NCBI GenBank assembly: GCA_012719255.1
Contig: JAAYAS010000133.1
Location: 1 to 6,807, forward strand
Direction: 5' to 3'
DNA from: Microbacteriaceae bacterium
Lineage (GTDB): Bacteria; Actinomycetota; Actinomycetes; Actinomycetales; Microbacteriaceae
Length of the DNA: 6,807 nt
Of this stretch, positions 5,789 to 6,807 are shown piece by piece (positions within the stretch are counted from its first letter, which is position 1; every line of letters begins with the position of its first letter). Made by a program: the position numbers and the translations under genes. The notes under the pieces are model-generated. The model did no database searches and had not been told where the DNA came from. It saw nothing but the letters and a program-made list of their open reading frames with translations.

Positions 5789-6807
5789 GCCGTTCCGCGA
5801 CGGCGGCCGGTGCGCGCCGCCGCCCGCGGGTCGCCGACGACCGGCGCCGGTTGCTCATCGGCGTCGGTCTCGTGGTGCTCGTCTACGTGGCGACCGCGAG
5901 CTACGCGGCGCTCACGCTGCCGCTACCGGGAACCCGCGACTCGACCTTCCACCTCGACTACGTCTACCAGGTCGCGCTCGGGCAGCTGCCCGCCGCCGAA
6001 GGGTACGAGCTGTATCCGGGCCGCGGCGGCCGCCAGTTCGCCTCGGCGCACCGCCGCTCTCCTACGCCCTGATGGCGCTGCTCGCGGGCGGCTTCCTCCC
6101 CGACCAGCAGGGGACCGCGATCGCGATCATCCGGGCGGCGAACATCGGCCTCGGCGCGCTGACGCTCGTCGCGATCGCCTGGTTCGGCGCCCAGATCGGC
6201 GGGCGGCACCGGGTGCCGGTGGCGATCGGCATGGCGGCGATCGCCGGGAGCGCCTTCCCGATGATCCGCTTCGGGGCCGAGATCTACAACGACATGCTGG
6301 TGGCGCTCGCGGCGGCGCTCGCGCTCGCGCTCGCGCTCGCGACCCGGATCATCCTCACCGGCCGCATCACCTGGGTCACGGGCATCGGGCTCGCGCTCGT
6401 GAGCGTCGTGGGGCTCGGCACCAAGGCGACCTTCGTGATCCCGCTCGCCGTCGTGGTCGGCGGGCTCGTGCTCGCGGCGCTCGTGCGCCGAGTCGCCGGC
6501 GAGCGCCGGGCGCCGCTGCGCATCGCGTTCGTCGCCCTCGGCGCGCTCGTGGCGGCGGTCGCGGCGAACGCCTGGTTCTACCTCATCAATCTCGAGCGCA
6601 GCGGCTCGCTTCACCGGTCGTCGCCGAAGGCGCCGGTCGGGGGACGGGCGCACCGGTCGACGGCCGACGTGCTCGGCGACCTCGACTTCTGGGCGGTCGT
6701 CGGCCGCGGATTCATCGGCCGCGCCGAGCCCGACCACGAGCGGTTCACCGCGATGAGCGCGCTCGTCGTCGGCGCGATGCTCGTGGCGGGCCTCGCGGCG
6801 CTCGTCG
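5785..6807 (+). pseudogene. GT-C membrane glycosyltransferase, frameshifted near 6052, 3' end outside window
   Basis: Reading from TTG 5785 gives a basic N-terminus (RRRPR), a membrane helix at about 23-43, then a first external loop with TRDSTFHLDYVYQ (50-62). This loop is the place of the catalytic acidic residue in GT-C enzymes, here Asp51 or Asp58. The frame then ends at TGA 6070-6072 after only 95 codons. One extra C at 6051-6053 restores His-Pro-Pro-Leu-Ser-Tyr at 89-94, the HPPL-type motif of this superfamily. The downstream frame then stays open from 6054 to the window end. The restored protein (at least 341 residues) has several more membrane segments, EIYNDMLVAL at 166-175 and GLGTKATFVIPL at 210-221. 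It resembles PMT/ArnT-like enzymes that use polyprenyl-phosphate sugars on the outer membrane face. Either one base was lost in the read/assembly or the gene is truly broken. ATG 6072 overlaps the stop as TGATG and could restart translation, but without a visible ribosome binding site. Confidence 0.8.
6315..6341 (+). repeat. Tandem GCGCTC hexamer repeat in the GT-C gene
   Basis: Four perfect copies of GCGCTC (6315-6338) plus half a copy encode alternating Ala and Leu inside a membrane segment. Gain or loss of a unit would keep the frame and add or remove two residues of the helix. It is a small possible slippage site, and also what biased codon use in an Ala/Leu-rich helix gives by chance. 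Confidence 0.5.

Noticed and set aside
6050..6056. Programmed -1 ribosomal frameshift in the GT-C gene
   Set aside because: No X-XXY-YYZ slippery heptamer is present at CAC CGC CGC, and C loss in a short C run is a common sequencing or mutational event. A missing base is simpler.
6612..6659. Three CCGGTCG copies about 19-20 bp apart in the GT-C gene (two as CACCGGTCG)
   Set aside because: They lie inside coding sequence and are explained by His-Arg-Ser repeats and Pro-Val codons; no regulatory context is visible.

Overview
The window is very GC-rich and has dense, same-strand coding with G/C at nearly every third codon position, short stop-start overlaps and frequent TTG/GTG starts. This points to a high-GC actinobacterium. 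The codon style and TAGGCT-type -10 elements suggest Microbacteriaceae (Microbacterium/Agromyces-like). That placement is inference, because no marker gene is present.

Layout: positions 1-11 hold the first codons of a divergent minus-strand gene that leaves the window. Positions 12-156 are a divergent control region. It has a ribosome binding site and candidate -10 for the minus gene, and a TACCGT -10 placed so that transcription would begin on the A of the plus-strand ATG (leaderless). Positions 157-2412 encode a 751-residue two-domain glycosyltransferase (GT2 + GT4) whose inter-domain linker is encoded by a ~100-bp imperfect inverted repeat. A 103-bp gap (2413-2515) carries a 10-bp direct repeat, a perfect 16-bp palindrome and a second candidate promoter. 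Four tightly coupled genes follow: a nitroreductase-family protein with a long N-terminal extension (2516-3619), a flippase-like multi-pass membrane protein of the LPG_synthase_TM/UPF0104 type (3624-4556), a polysaccharide pyruvyl transferase (4553-5788), and a GT-C membrane glycosyltransferase (from 5785 to beyond the window end) that is broken by a one-base frameshift near 6052.

Taken together this is a cell-surface glycopolymer locus. Cytoplasmic sugar transfer would be done by the GT2-GT4 fusion and pyruvate ketal decoration by the pyruvyl transferase. A membrane protein related to proposed lipid/glycan flippases and a GT-C enzyme would work from a polyprenyl-phosphate-sugar donor on the outer membrane face. 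The flavin-dependent nitroreductase homologue is the part without an obvious role. No RNA genes, CRISPR arrays, insertion sequences or classical intrinsic terminators were found. The long minus-strand open frames are composition shadows.
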